Shown here piece after piece: positions 43,860 through 52,655 of a stretch of 64,000 nt of DNA (positions are counted from its first letter, which is position 1; every line of letters begins with the position of its first letter). A program made the position numbers and the translations under genes. The DNA lies in contig NZ_VCBL01000003.1 in the NCBI RefSeq assembly GCF_007896435.1, positions 96,144-160,143 of the forward strand, in the 5' to 3' direction. A model generated the notes under the pieces. That model worked only from the letters and a program-made list of their open reading frames with translations, had not been told where the DNA came from and made no database searches. This DNA comes from Rummeliibacillus suwonensis (lineage in GTDB: Bacteria; Bacillota; Bacilli; Bacillales_A; Planococcaceae).

Positions 43860-45285
43860 AAGGGTTTCTTTAACGCAATATTGGACAAGTCGCTATTTGC
43901 TTACTTTATGTATCGGACTAACGATTGTCGCGTTTTTGTCTGCTATCTGGATACGCCACACAACGTTACAAAATCGATTAGATATGCTTCAATTCATGGG
44001 GGAAGAAATTACAAACCGTTTGGAAGATAATATTACCAATAATTCATCCACAGAGCCTTCGAGAACTCCAAGCGGCAATAAAGTAGACCCTGGAGTATTT
44101 AGAGAACGGGAACGTTTTATCGATATGGGCATCAACCCCAATATTTATATTGTGGATACGGAAGGGAATATTCTATCTACCAATCGCCCAAAAGGACCGA
44201 TGGAGCAGCAGACCATACCTGAATCTGTCATGTCATCTAAAAAAGAAACGATCAAATTCAAATCAGAAGATTCTATGCAATCGTATTATGCGATTAAAAA
44301 GAAAATCGAAATCGATGATAAGACAGTCGGATACATTATTATTACGGAAACAAAAGAGCATCTGACACATTTAAATCAAGAATATGGTCAGTTGGCGATT
44401 ATGATTGTTGGTTTAGCCTTGCTAGGATTAGGGGCTATTTATTTCTTGTCGCGTCGTTTAGCCAGACCGATTAAGGATGTGGCCTATGCAGCCAAGCAAG
44501 TGCAAGATGGCAATTATAATATCCAACTATCAGATAATATCAAAGAAGAAGAGATATATGAACTCGTGCATTCCTTCAAAGAAATGGCGTCAAGATTAGA
44601 ACAGTTAGAGGCCATGAGAACTGAGCTATTAGCAGGGGTAACGCATGAACTAAAAACACCAGTCACCTCTATCAGTGGTCTATTGCAAGCCATTCAGGAT
44701 GGAGTCGTTGAAGGCGAAGACCAAAAGGAATTTATACGAATGGCTGTCAATGAAACGACTAAGCTAAAAACAATGGTAGGAGATCTGTTAGCGTTTAATT
44801 CATTCTCTGTGAATGCCATTCCTGTGAAACTTGAAAAACTTGAAATCAATCAAACGATACAAGAGACGGTCACACAATGGGAGCTGACACAGGATACAGA
44901 AGATATTGAATTGACATTGATCACATTACCAGAGCCTAGACAGGTAGAAATTGATCTTGTCAGATTTCAACAAGTATTTACGAATCTTTTTACAAATGCC
45001 AAACAGGCAATGAAAGGTCATGGCAAAATTACCGTTACACTCAGCGAAGCAACGGATGCTGTGCTTATTCGTGTTGCGGACACAGGCGGAGGAATTCTAG
45101 CGGAAGAGCAAACACTTATTTTTGAACGCTTCTATCGGGGAGAAAATAAAAAATATGAAGTTCATGGTCTGGGCTTAGGGCTACCATTAAGTAAAATGAT
45201 GGCACAATCTATTGGTGGAGACCTTCGTTTGATCAAGAGTTCTGAAAGCGGCACGATTTTTGAGGTCATGATTCCAAAATTATAA
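43837..45285 (+). CDS. Sensor histidine kinase
   Basis: 482 residues from GTG 43837, inside the regulator gene (TTGGGG ten bases upstream). TM1 about 18-36, extracytoplasmic domain about 37-183 with a Ser/Asn/Pro-rich part (NNSSTEPSRTPSGN), TM2 about 184-204, HAMP about 205-258. His270 lies in GVTHELKTPVTSISG. The HATPase domain ends in the C terminus, with the N box FTNLFTNAKQAM, ADTGGGI and VHGLGLGLPLSKMM. It senses an unknown envelope signal and phosphorylates the regulator with which it is translationally coupled. Confidence 0.92.
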   Translation: MSNHINHKRVSLTQYWTSRYLLTLCIGLTIVAFLSAIWIRHTTLQNRLDMLQFMGEEITNRLEDNITNNSSTEPSRTPSGNKVDPGVFRERERFIDMGINPNIYIVDTEGNILSTNRPKGPMEQQTIPESVMSSKKETIKFKSEDSMQSYYAIKKKIEIDDKTVGYIIITETKEHLTHLNQEYGQLAIMIVGLALLGLGAIYFLSRRLARPIKDVAYAAKQVQDGNYNIQLSDNIKEEEIYELVHSFKEMASRLEQLEAMRTELLAGVTHELKTPVTSISGLLQAIQDGVVEGEDQKEFIRMAVNETTKLKTMVGDLLAFNSFSVNAIPVKLEKLEINQTIQETVTQWELTQDTEDIELTLITLPEPRQVEIDLVRFQQVFTNLFTNAKQAMKGHGKITVTLSEATDAVLIRVADTGGGILAEEQTLIFERFYRGENKKYEVHGLGLGLPLSKMMAQSIGGDLRLIKSSESGTIFEVMIPKL

Positions 45286-45342
45286 GGTGAAATTTCACAC
45301 AGTTGTAGGTTTTACGAGCCGCTGATAGGGGATAGAAAAGCT

Positions 45343-45394
45343 AAAGGGCATTCGATAAGTTATGGGATACAAAACTTATCGAATGCCCTTTTTT
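45343..45394 (+). terminator. Very strong terminator after the kinase
   Basis: A 19-bp perfect stem, AAAGGGCATTCGATAAGTT (45343-45361) with AACTTATCGAATGCCCTTT (45373-45391), then TTT. It isolates the two-component genes from the PPIase operon. Confidence 0.92.
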
Positions 45395-45621
45395 GTGTAC
45401 TTAAAAATTGTTTCAAAGAGAAATTCATGTCCAATCGCTTTGAAAAACATAATACATACTAATATGTCCAAACTTTTTCCTTCAAAAATACATCTGGGAG
45501 ATAGAGTGTTTTATTTTTCTAAAGATTTTTTCCTCGACATTCAACTGACACATTCAGCTTGTATAGTAATTATTGTAGAGGATGTGAAATAACCTAACAC
45601 CTAAAAGGAAGGAAGATATAG

Positions 45622-46566
45622 ATGAATGAATGGAACTCAAATAAGAAAAAAGGAATAGGCAAAAAGCTGATTTTAGCTATTGGTATTCCATTTATATGTG
45701 TCGTAGCAGTAGTGACTTATTATCTGGTGAGTAAAGATAACTATGTGGCGAAAATCGGTGATGTGAAAATCTCACAGGAAGAATTGGATTCAGCTTTAAA
45801 TAAGCAATATGGAAAAACCGTTCTAGATACATTGATCTCAGATAAAGTGATAGAGCTAGAGGCTGAGAAACAGCATGTCAATGTTTCTAAAAAGGCAATT
45901 GAGTCACAGTTGGATACTTTAGCCACACAATATGGCAGCGAAGAGGCATTAAAATCAGCACTTGCTTCTAATAACATGACAATGAGCGATGCCAAGAAAA
46001 GTGTAAAAATATACTTGTTAACTAAAAAGTTAATGGTGCCCACTCTCGATATTACAGATTCAGAATTAAAAAGTTATTTTAAAGAAAATAAAGACACATA
46101 TAATCAGGCAGCACAGGTGGAGGCAAGCCATATCCTATTGAACGATAAAAAAACAGCTGAAACGGTATTAGCTAAATTAAATGATGGCGGTAATTGGGAT
46201 CAACTAGCGAAAAAATACTCACAAGATTCAAGCAATGCATCAGACGGAGGAAATCTAGGTTACTTTGCCAAAAGTGATATGGATGAAGATTTTGCGGATG
46301 CGGCATTTTCACTAAAAGTGGGGGAAACAAGCGATATCGTGAAATCATCTTATGGTTATCACATTATTAAAGTAACAGGTAAAAAGGATGCAAAAGAAGC
46401 TAAATTTGCAGATGTAAAAGATAAAGTAAAAGACGCAGTCATTGAACAGAAAATCAATGATAATTATAGCTCATGGTTAGCTTCCCTCTATAAAGATTAC
46501 AATATCAAAAATAAATTAGATAAAGACAGTAGCTCAACATCCAATAGTAGTACAAGCAACAGTTAA
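45622..46566 (+). CDS. PrsA-like parvulin peptidyl-prolyl isomerase, membrane-anchored
   Basis: 314 residues. An uncleaved N-terminal membrane helix (about 17-37) replaces the lipoprotein signal of typical PrsA: there is no Cys lipobox. SurA-N-like helical chaperone regions cover about 40-155. A parvulin domain covers about 165-262 (VEASHILLNDKKTAETVLAKL; YSQDSSNASDGGNLGYF; YGYHIIKVT). The C-terminal tail is Ser/Asn/Thr-rich. It should help fold exported proteins at the outer face of the membrane, and the likely client is the large CotH-type protein of the same operon (inference). AAAGGAAGGAAG precedes the ATG. It is first in the operon. Confidence 0.88.
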   Translation: MNEWNSNKKKGIGKKLILAIGIPFICVVAVVTYYLVSKDNYVAKIGDVKISQEELDSALNKQYGKTVLDTLISDKVIELEAEKQHVNVSKKAIESQLDTLATQYGSEEALKSALASNNMTMSDAKKSVKIYLLTKKLMVPTLDITDSELKSYFKENKDTYNQAAQVEASHILLNDKKTAETVLAKLNDGGNWDQLAKKYSQDSSNASDGGNLGYFAKSDMDEDFADAAFSLKVGETSDIVKSSYGYHIIKVTGKKDAKEAKFADVKDKVKDAVIEQKINDNYSSWLASLYKDYNIKNKLDKDSSSTSNSSTSNS

Positions 46567-46581
46567 AAGAGGTGTCTATCC

Positions 46582-47283
46582 ATGCGTTATCAAGATGATT
46601 TTACAGTAAAAGGGCGCAAAGAGTTAAAGCATGCCATCTCACAAGTGGATTATACCATTTTAAAAAATAAGCTAAAGCATGTTATGAAGCTTGATACAAA
46701 TGCTGGACGAGATGGTAGGTATGTTATTCGGAGTGTTTATTTTGATAATTTTGATAATAAAATTCTGAATGAGAAAAAAGAGGGCTATTTCAAAAGAGAC
46801 AAATATCGTATTCGTATATACGGAAATAGTTCAAGTGTCATTAAATTAGAGAAAAAAAGCAAACGCAACAATTTAACCTTTAAGGAAAAATGTTGCATAA
46901 CAAAACATGAATATGAATGGCTGAGTATTGGTGAAATCGAATGGATGAAAAACGATCAGAGACTATTAATTCGCGAGTTGTACATTCAAATGTCTTTATA
47001 TCAACTTAAACCTGTAACAGTGGTAGATTATGTTCGGGAAGCTTATACCTACCCGTATGGCAATGTTCGTATCACATTTGATAGTCAGATTAAGTCGAGT
47101 TTTCGAAATATTGATCTTTTCAATCCGGATTTAGCAATGGTGCCTGTATTTGATCCATCACAAATGATTTTAGAGGTAAAGTATGATGAATATCTACCAG
47201 ATATCATTAAGCTGACCTTACAAATGATGGATCGTAGACCAGATGCCTATTCGAAATATCAACTAAGTCGTATGTATGGATAA
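46582..47283 (+). CDS. VTC-domain polyphosphate polymerase family protein
   Basis: 233 residues filling one VTC tunnel domain. It has regularly spaced basic and acidic residues on strands: RYVIRSVYFDN (about 46-56), FKRDKYRIRIYGN (about 71-83), IKLEKKSKRNNLTFKE (about 88-103), VRITFDSQIKSS, and MILEVKYDEYLPD. Eukaryotic VTC4 makes polyphosphate from ATP inside this tunnel; bacterial members are often beside CotH and DUF4956 genes. There is no membrane segment, so it would act in the cytoplasm, possibly with the DUF4956 membrane protein. It starts 16 bases after the PPIase gene. Confidence 0.87.
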   Translation: MRYQDDFTVKGRKELKHAISQVDYTILKNKLKHVMKLDTNAGRDGRYVIRSVYFDNFDNKILNEKKEGYFKRDKYRIRIYGNSSSVIKLEKKSKRNNLTFKEKCCITKHEYEWLSIGEIEWMKNDQRLLIRELYIQMSLYQLKPVTVVDYVREAYTYPYGNVRITFDSQIKSSFRNIDLFNPDLAMVPVFDPSQMILEVKYDEYLPDIIKLTLQMMDRRPDAYSKYQLSRMYG

Positions 47284-47305
47284 TAGATTGGAGGAAGTAA
47301 GATAA

Positions 47306-47989
47306 ATGGATAATATAAATTTTAACGATATTTTTAAATCGAGTTTTATTGAAAAAACATCAAGTTTTTCACTGACAGATTCACTTATTGGATTGCTCGT
47401 TGCGTTTTTGGTTGGGCTATTTATATATGCAGTCTACAAAAAAACTTTTTCAGGAGTTATTTATTCCCATAGCTTCAATATTTCCTTAATGATTATGACA
47501 ATGGCTACGGCACTCATTATTATGGGCATTTCCTCAAATGTTTTACTATCTCTTGGAATGGTCGGCGCGTTATCTATCGTCCGTTTCCGTACCCCTATTA
47601 AGGATCCAATGGATTTAGTCTATTTGTTTTGGGCTATCGTATCAGGAATTTTATGTGGTGCAGGTTTTATACCGCTAGTTATTATTGGATCTATTTTGAT
47701 CGGCTTAGTCCTCATCCTTTTTGTGAACAAGATTACGATTGAGAATCCTTATTTGTTGGTCGTGAAGTATGATGATGCTTCAGTAGAAGCCTCAATGGAA
47801 CATGTTATTAAGGAAAAATCCAAAAAATATATATTAAAATCTAAATCTGTGATGCCTGGAGATGACTTAGAGGCCACCTATGAAATACGTGTAAAGGAAA
47901 ATGACTCGCATTTCATCAATGAGTTAATCTCTATCCAAGGTATTCGTTCGGCGGTAATGCTTAGCTATGATGGGAATTTCACAGCGTAA
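47306..47989 (+). CDS. DUF4956 membrane protein
   Basis: 227 residues with four predicted membrane helices in residues 24-150. The conserved block SLGMVGALSIVRFRTPIKDP (about 87-106) is diagnostic of DUF4956. The soluble C-terminal part (about 150-227, VVKYDDASVEASMEH...) has a ferredoxin-like alpha/beta pattern. The function is unknown; the constant neighbours are VTC and CotH proteins, so a role as channel or membrane platform for polyphosphate or a phosphotransfer step is possible (inference). GGAGGAAG precedes ATG 47306. Confidence 0.87.
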   Translation: MDNINFNDIFKSSFIEKTSSFSLTDSLIGLLVAFLVGLFIYAVYKKTFSGVIYSHSFNISLMIMTMATALIIMGISSNVLLSLGMVGALSIVRFRTPIKDPMDLVYLFWAIVSGILCGAGFIPLVIIGSILIGLVLILFVNKITIENPYLLVVKYDDASVEASMEHVIKEKSKKYILKSKSVMPGDDLEATYEIRVKENDSHFINELISIQGIRSAVMLSYDGNFTA

Positions 47990-48015
47990 TAAATATCGTG
48001 TAAAGGAGTTACAGC

Positions 48016-49965
48016 ATGATTAAAAATAGAGTAGTTTATGGTATTCTCGCTGTACTCGTGATGGTGTTTATTTGTGCTGTCGGGATATTACCAAACTTAG
48101 CGATAAAATCAAAGAATACGGAAACCAGTTACGTATCACAAGTGTTTAATCACGATAAAGTAACAACAGTAGATATTGAGTTATCGGATACAGATTGGCA
48201 GGACATGCTTGATAATCCATTGAAAGAAGAAATGAAAGAAGCAACCGTTACCGTCAATGGTAAAAAAGTCGAGCATGTTGGGGTTCGTACGAAAGGAAAT
48301 TTATCATTGCGTGAAGTCGCCAATGATGAAGATTCAGACCGTTATAGTCTAAAAATAGATTTTGATTATTACAATGACGAACAAAGTTTAAATGGCTTGA
48401 AAAAATTGAATCTGAATAACAATTATAGTGATGCGACACTGATGCGTGAATATCTTTCCTATCAATTGATGGAAAAGATGGGATTGCCGACTCCATCCTA
48501 TTCTTATATGTATGTAACCGTCAACGGCAAGGATCGCGGTTTATTTCTAGGTGTTGAACAGGTAGATGAAACGTTTTTAGCAAAGAACTTTAAGACAAAT
48601 ACTGGGGCGCTTTATAAGCCAGATGGTACAGGCAGTGATTTAAAATGGATTAGTAATGATTTAGATGACTATTCAGGATTAAATGCTAAAACTAAGGTGG
48701 ATAAGGATTCAAAGAAGGCAACCATTAATTTCCTAAAAGCGATTAATAATAAAGGAAAAAATCTTGAAGATACAGCAAATGTAGACAATCTTCTGCGTTA
48801 CTTTGCCGTAAATACAGCATTAGTCAATCTGGACAGTTACCAAAGTAATTTAAAACATAACTATTATTTGTATGAAGAAAATGGAAAATTTAATATCATT
48901 CCGTGGGATTACAATATGTCCTTTGGTGGTTTTGGTGTTGGCGGCGGCGGTGGAGGACCACAGTTGCAAAATAATAACCAACAAACCGCTCGTTCAGCAA
49001 CAGGCAATAATTCTTCCAAACAAAATAACGACATAGGGAAGGATAATAGGCCATCGCCTCCAAGTGGGCAGCCTCCAGAAGGTCAAATGCCAATGGATGG
49101 AAATGGTCAAGGAGGTATGCAACCCCCACAAAATGATGAGTTACCATCGACTCAACAAGATGATCAGAATGCAAATAATAACGGTCAAAAAGAAGAAAAA
49201 GCACAGGACCAAGAGCAAGAGAAGGACACCAAAAAGAGCGATGCTAAGGGGCAAAGAGCAGCAGGAGGATCTAATAATAATTTACTAGCCGAATCTAGTA
49301 TTAACTTTAGTATCACAAATCCAGTATCTGGAACAACTTTAGAAGAGCGTCCCTTACTCAATGTTTTGTTATCTAATGATAAATATCAAAAACAATATGA
49401 AAGCTACTTAAAAGAAGTAGCAACAAAATATTTAACTGAAGAACAAATCAGCAAAGAAACGGCTAAAATCGCCAAGCTGATCAAGCCATATGTGGAAAAG
49501 GATCCCACAAAGTTCTATACAACAGAGGATTTTGAAAAGGCAGTCTCAGGAGATAATAGCTTATCGCAATTTGCGAAACAACGCTCGGTAGCTATATTAA
49601 AGCAACTATCAGCTGAGGCATCAGATGGAGAAACAACTACAGTAAACTCAAATAGTCAAACATCTATTGATTCAAAGAAAAATAGTTCAACTGTTAACCA
49701 AGATGATTCTTCTAATGACTCTAAAAAGAATGGAATAAGTCCAAACGATAACAGCGAAAAAACATTCGGTGGTAGAGCCCAAGGACAGCCGGGTGATGGA
49801 ATGATGGGACAGGGTCAATTTCCAAATGCGGAGAAAAATCAGGAGACATCAGGCACTTCTAAACAAACAATGATCTTGAATGGTATAGCTGTAGTCGTAT
49901 TGCTACTGGCAATCATTACAGTATTTATATTTAAACGTAGGGGGAAAATACGAGCTAAATGGTAA
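48016..49965 (+). CDS. cotH: CotH-family kinase, membrane-anchored
   Basis: 649 residues. N-terminal signal/anchor helix about 7-28 and a C-terminal membrane helix about 622-640 followed by KRRGK, so the body lies outside the cytoplasm. The CotH fold spans about 45-300: HVGVRTKGNLSLREV, KKLNLNNNYSDATLMREYLSYQL, GLFLGVEQVDE, and the catalytic-type NLDSYQSNLKHNYY and IPWDYNMSFGG. A long Gly/Gln/Pro/Asn/Ser-rich linker (about 310-420) interrupts the domain before its last part (GTTLEERPLLNVLL...). CotH proteins phosphorylate coat or surface proteins. Last gene of the PPIase-VTC-DUF4956 operon, with AAAGGAG upstream. Confidence 0.88.
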   Translation: MIKNRVVYGILAVLVMVFICAVGILPNLAIKSKNTETSYVSQVFNHDKVTTVDIELSDTDWQDMLDNPLKEEMKEATVTVNGKKVEHVGVRTKGNLSLREVANDEDSDRYSLKIDFDYYNDEQSLNGLKKLNLNNNYSDATLMREYLSYQLMEKMGLPTPSYSYMYVTVNGKDRGLFLGVEQVDETFLAKNFKTNTGALYKPDGTGSDLKWISNDLDDYSGLNAKTKVDKDSKKATINFLKAINNKGKNLEDTANVDNLLRYFAVNTALVNLDSYQSNLKHNYYLYEENGKFNIIPWDYNMSFGGFGVGGGGGGPQLQNNNQQTARSATGNNSSKQNNDIGKDNRPSPPSGQPPEGQMPMDGNGQGGMQPPQNDELPSTQQDDQNANNNGQKEEKAQDQEQEKDTKKSDAKGQRAAGGSNNNLLAESSINFSITNPVSGTTLEERPLLNVLLSNDKYQKQYESYLKEVATKYLTEEQISKETAKIAKLIKPYVEKDPTKFYTTEDFEKAVSGDNSLSQFAKQRSVAILKQLSAEASDGETTTVNSNSQTSIDSKKNSSTVNQDDSSNDSKKNGISPNDNSEKTFGGRAQGQPGDGMMGQGQFPNAEKNQETSGTSKQTMILNGIAVVVLLLAIITVFIFKRRGKIRAKW

Positions 49966-50382
49966 TGGAGTAATGCAGTCACTGCCTGTATCTGTTCGAC
50001 GATGCAGGCAGTGAAATCCCACCCAATTTTACACTTTATACTTGGTAAATGGCTATCATTGATCGTCTAGCACAGCGATCAGGATAGCCATTTGTCCGTT
50101 CCACTTATCCCACAATAAAAGAAAGCAAGTTTCCCAATATCGGGTCAATAGTAGAAGAGCTAATTATCTATATTTAGACGGATAAAAATGGATAATCAAC
50201 ACATCTGATGCAATATGCATTTCTAAGCTCTGGTATACTTTATTGTGTAATAGTAAATAGTCCTTATCCCTCATGAAATCTGAATATTTAGCTGTCACCG
50301 TTTAAAAATTCGTATTTTGAAACTGAAAATAGATTTGTGAAATGGCTTCAGCCTATCCCTAAAATAAATGGAGTGTCTCTCT
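49966..50382. other. Intergenic region with two hairpins
   Basis: TCACTGCCTG ... CAGGCAGTGA (49979-50014) and AAATGGCTATC ... GATAGCCATTT with inner GATCG/CGATC (50045-50093) follow the CotH operon. Neither has a clear T-run, but the first is probably its transcript end. A TATACT near 50237 could be the -10 of the methyltransferase gene. Confidence 0.45.
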
Positions 50383-51006
50383 ATGAATGATCAACAATAT
50401 GATGAATTATTACACATACAAACGACGGAAGAACAAAAAAATTTTCAATTGTTCGCCAATTATTATCCTTATGAGCCAACACCTTATACTGTATTAGATC
50501 TATGTTTTGACCAAATTGAATTGGAAAAAAAGGATTGTTTTGTCGATTTTGGATGCGGTAAAGGCCGAGTTGTCTTTTATGTGAATTATCGATATCATAT
50601 TGAGACACTTGGGATTGAAATGAACAAAAGCTATGTGCAAGATGCCTTACAAAACAAGGCGCAATATTCGAAGGAACATCATCTAGTGGCTGCACCCGTA
50701 AATTTTCTTCATGTTAAGGCTGAACAATATAAAATAAAACCGACCGATAATATCTTCTTTTTCTTCAATCCTTTTTCCATTCGGATTTTTCGCCATATCA
50801 TTCGTCATATATGGAAATCACAACAATTATATCCCCGAAAAATATATGTGATATTATACTATCCATCCTTTGAATACATTCAATTTTTGCGAGATGAAAC
50901 TCAATTTAAAATGATAAAAGATATTTTAGTGCCGAATACTTCTGTTTATAACATGCATGAGCGCGTGTTGATTTTTGAATCTAAGGAAAAGCCATCTATG
51001 GAATAA
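50383..51006 (+). CDS. SAM-dependent class I methyltransferase
   Basis: 207 residues from ATG 50383 (TGGAGTG upstream). SAM motif I is VDFGCGKGRVVFYV (about 55-68), with the acidic IEMNK at the end of strand 2. NIFFFFNPFS (about 123-132) replaces the common D/N-PPY motif, so a nucleic-acid amino-methylase is unlikely. The substrate is unknown. It is monocistronic, between the CotH operon and the second liv operon. Confidence 0.75.
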   Translation: MNDQQYDELLHIQTTEEQKNFQLFANYYPYEPTPYTVLDLCFDQIELEKKDCFVDFGCGKGRVVFYVNYRYHIETLGIEMNKSYVQDALQNKAQYSKEHHLVAAPVNFLHVKAEQYKIKPTDNIFFFFNPFSIRIFRHIIRHIWKSQQLYPRKIYVILYYPSFEYIQFLRDETQFKMIKDILVPNTSVYNMHERVLIFESKEKPSME

Positions 51007-51268
51007 AAGATTTCAAGAAGGCCTATATAGGGACTTATTCATGTCATCTAAATGGTGACTGAAAATAACGTTAAAACTTGATTCTACAAATGATTTAGAG
51101 CCGTCAGACCGTTTTTTATTTATCACATGATCACGGAAAGTTTAAGGAGACTAAGCTTGTTGTAGTCTCATGTTTTCAAAATAAAAATTGGAAATACTAT
51201 TTTTAATATTATAAATTTACTAAAAAATTAATATAGACTAAATCGTCTGAATCATTTACAATATGGTT

Positions 51269-51285
51269 TGTAAAAAAGTCTAACA
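51269..51285. promoter_or_regulatory. TnrA box 3 (liv operon 2)
   Basis: TGTAAAAAAGTCTAACA matches TGTNA-N7-TNACA exactly. It is centred 102 bases before the start codon of the binding-protein gene, the same distance as box 1 to livK. TTTACA ... TGTAAA just left of it adds a second inverted half site. Confidence 0.75.
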
Positions 51286-51378
51286 AGGTTTTTAAAGCTA
51301 TATCAAATTAATATTCAGAATTATATGTATTTATCTGAATATTGAAGAAAGTATAGTTTCCATAAGGGGGATATTATA

Positions 51379-52578
51379 TTGAGTTCAAAAAAATTAAAAC
51401 GATATGCATCAGTGTTTTTAGCATCATCTTTGGTCGTTGGCGTTCTAGCAGGTTGTGGAAATAAAGATGAAAAATCCTCTGGTGGTGGAGGCGGAAATAG
51501 CGATGAGATCAAAGTTGGTTTGAACTTAGAATTATCTGGTCCCGTAGCTTCCTATGGTTCTGGCATTTCAAAAGGTGCAAAGCTAGCCATTGATGAAATC
51601 AACAAAGCCGGTGGTATCGATGGTAAGAAAATCGTGCCAGTTGAAATTGATAATAAATCAGATGCAGCTGAAGCAACAGCTGCTGCGATTAAATTAGCAA
51701 CGCAAGAAAAAGCTGTAGCTCAAATTGGTTCTGCTACTTCTGGTGATACAGTAGCTGCAGTTCAAATTGCAAATAAAAACAAGATGCCTGTTATTGGACC
51801 ATCTGCAACATCTGAAACAGTCACTGTTAATGAAAAAGGCGAAGTAAACGAATATGCTTTCCGTACATGTTTCATTGACCCATTCCAAGGTCAAGTGGCA
51901 GCGCAATTTGCTTTAGATACTTTAAAAGCAAAAAATGTAGCAATTTTCTCAGATAGCGCAAGTGATTATGCAAAAGGATTGGCAAAAGCATTTAAAGATA
52001 CGATCGAAAAAAATGGTGGTAAAGTCGTAGCTCAAGAATCTTATGTTGCCAAAGATACAGATTTTAAATCTACATTGACTCGTTTAAAATCAAAGAAACC
52101 TGATTTCATTTATATCCCAGGTTACTATGAAGAAGTAGGCTTAATCATTAAACAAGCTCGTGCCGCTGGTATCGATGTACCGTTAATGGGTGGAGACGGT
52201 TGGGACTCTCCTAAAATGGTTGAGTTAGCTGGTAAAGATGCGCTCAACAAAACGTATTTCACAAACCATTACTCTTCTGAAGACCCAGATGAAAAAATCC
52301 AAAAATTTGTTAAAGCATTTAAGGCTGCAAACAGTGATCAAGCACCTGATGCATTTAATGCACTTGGTTACGATACGGTTTATTGGTTAAAAGATGCGAT
52401 CGAACGTGCTGGCTCAACAGATGGTGAAAAAGTAAAAGATGCTTTAGCAAGTACGAAAGACTTGTCATTAGTAACAGGTAAATTCTCAGTAGATGACAAA
52501 CACAACACAGTTAAATCAGCAACAGTTCTTGAGTTTAAAGACGGTAAGCAAGTGTTCAACTCTAAAGTTAATCCTTAA
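51379..52578 (+). CDS. livJ: Branched-chain amino-acid binding lipoprotein 2
   Basis: 399 residues from TTG 51379 (AAGGGGG upstream). The lipoprotein signal ends VVGVLAGC (Cys about 23), followed by a Gly/Ser linker. The Leu/Ile/Val receptor domain begins IKVGLNLELSGPVASYGSGIS and contains DKKP-like KSKKPDFIYIPGYYEEVGLIIKQ. It is clearly a paralogue of the livK at 21768, but the binding cleft segments differ, so ligand preference may differ. It is first in operon 2, with a TnrA box upstream and a hairpin downstream. Confidence 0.95.
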   Translation: MSSKKLKRYASVFLASSLVVGVLAGCGNKDEKSSGGGGGNSDEIKVGLNLELSGPVASYGSGISKGAKLAIDEINKAGGIDGKKIVPVEIDNKSDAAEATAAAIKLATQEKAVAQIGSATSGDTVAAVQIANKNKMPVIGPSATSETVTVNEKGEVNEYAFRTCFIDPFQGQVAAQFALDTLKAKNVAIFSDSASDYAKGLAKAFKDTIEKNGGKVVAQESYVAKDTDFKSTLTRLKSKKPDFIYIPGYYEEVGLIIKQARAAGIDVPLMGGDGWDSPKMVELAGKDALNKTYFTNHYSSEDPDEKIQKFVKAFKAANSDQAPDAFNALGYDTVYWLKDAIERAGSTDGEKVKDALASTKDLSLVTGKFSVDDKHNTVKSATVLEFKDGKQVFNSKVNP

Positions 52579-52591
52579 TTTTTAGTTTTAT

Positions 52592-52617
52592 AAAAGGGGG
52601 GCACTGTCCTCCCTTTT
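52592..52617 (+). terminator. Intercistronic hairpin livJ/livH2
   Basis: AAAAGGGGGG (52592-52601) pairs with CCTCCCTTTT (52608-52617). It probably gives partial termination, keeping binding protein above permease level, as in the other two importer operons. Confidence 0.6.
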
Positions 52618-52655
52618 GTCGTTTATTTATGGTCTGGAAAAGGAGTGAGATTTTA

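Noticed and set aside
45362-45592. 76-codon frame after the sensor kinase
   Set aside because: It starts in the loop of a 19-bp terminator, has no ribosome site, and reads into the promoter region of the PPIase operon.
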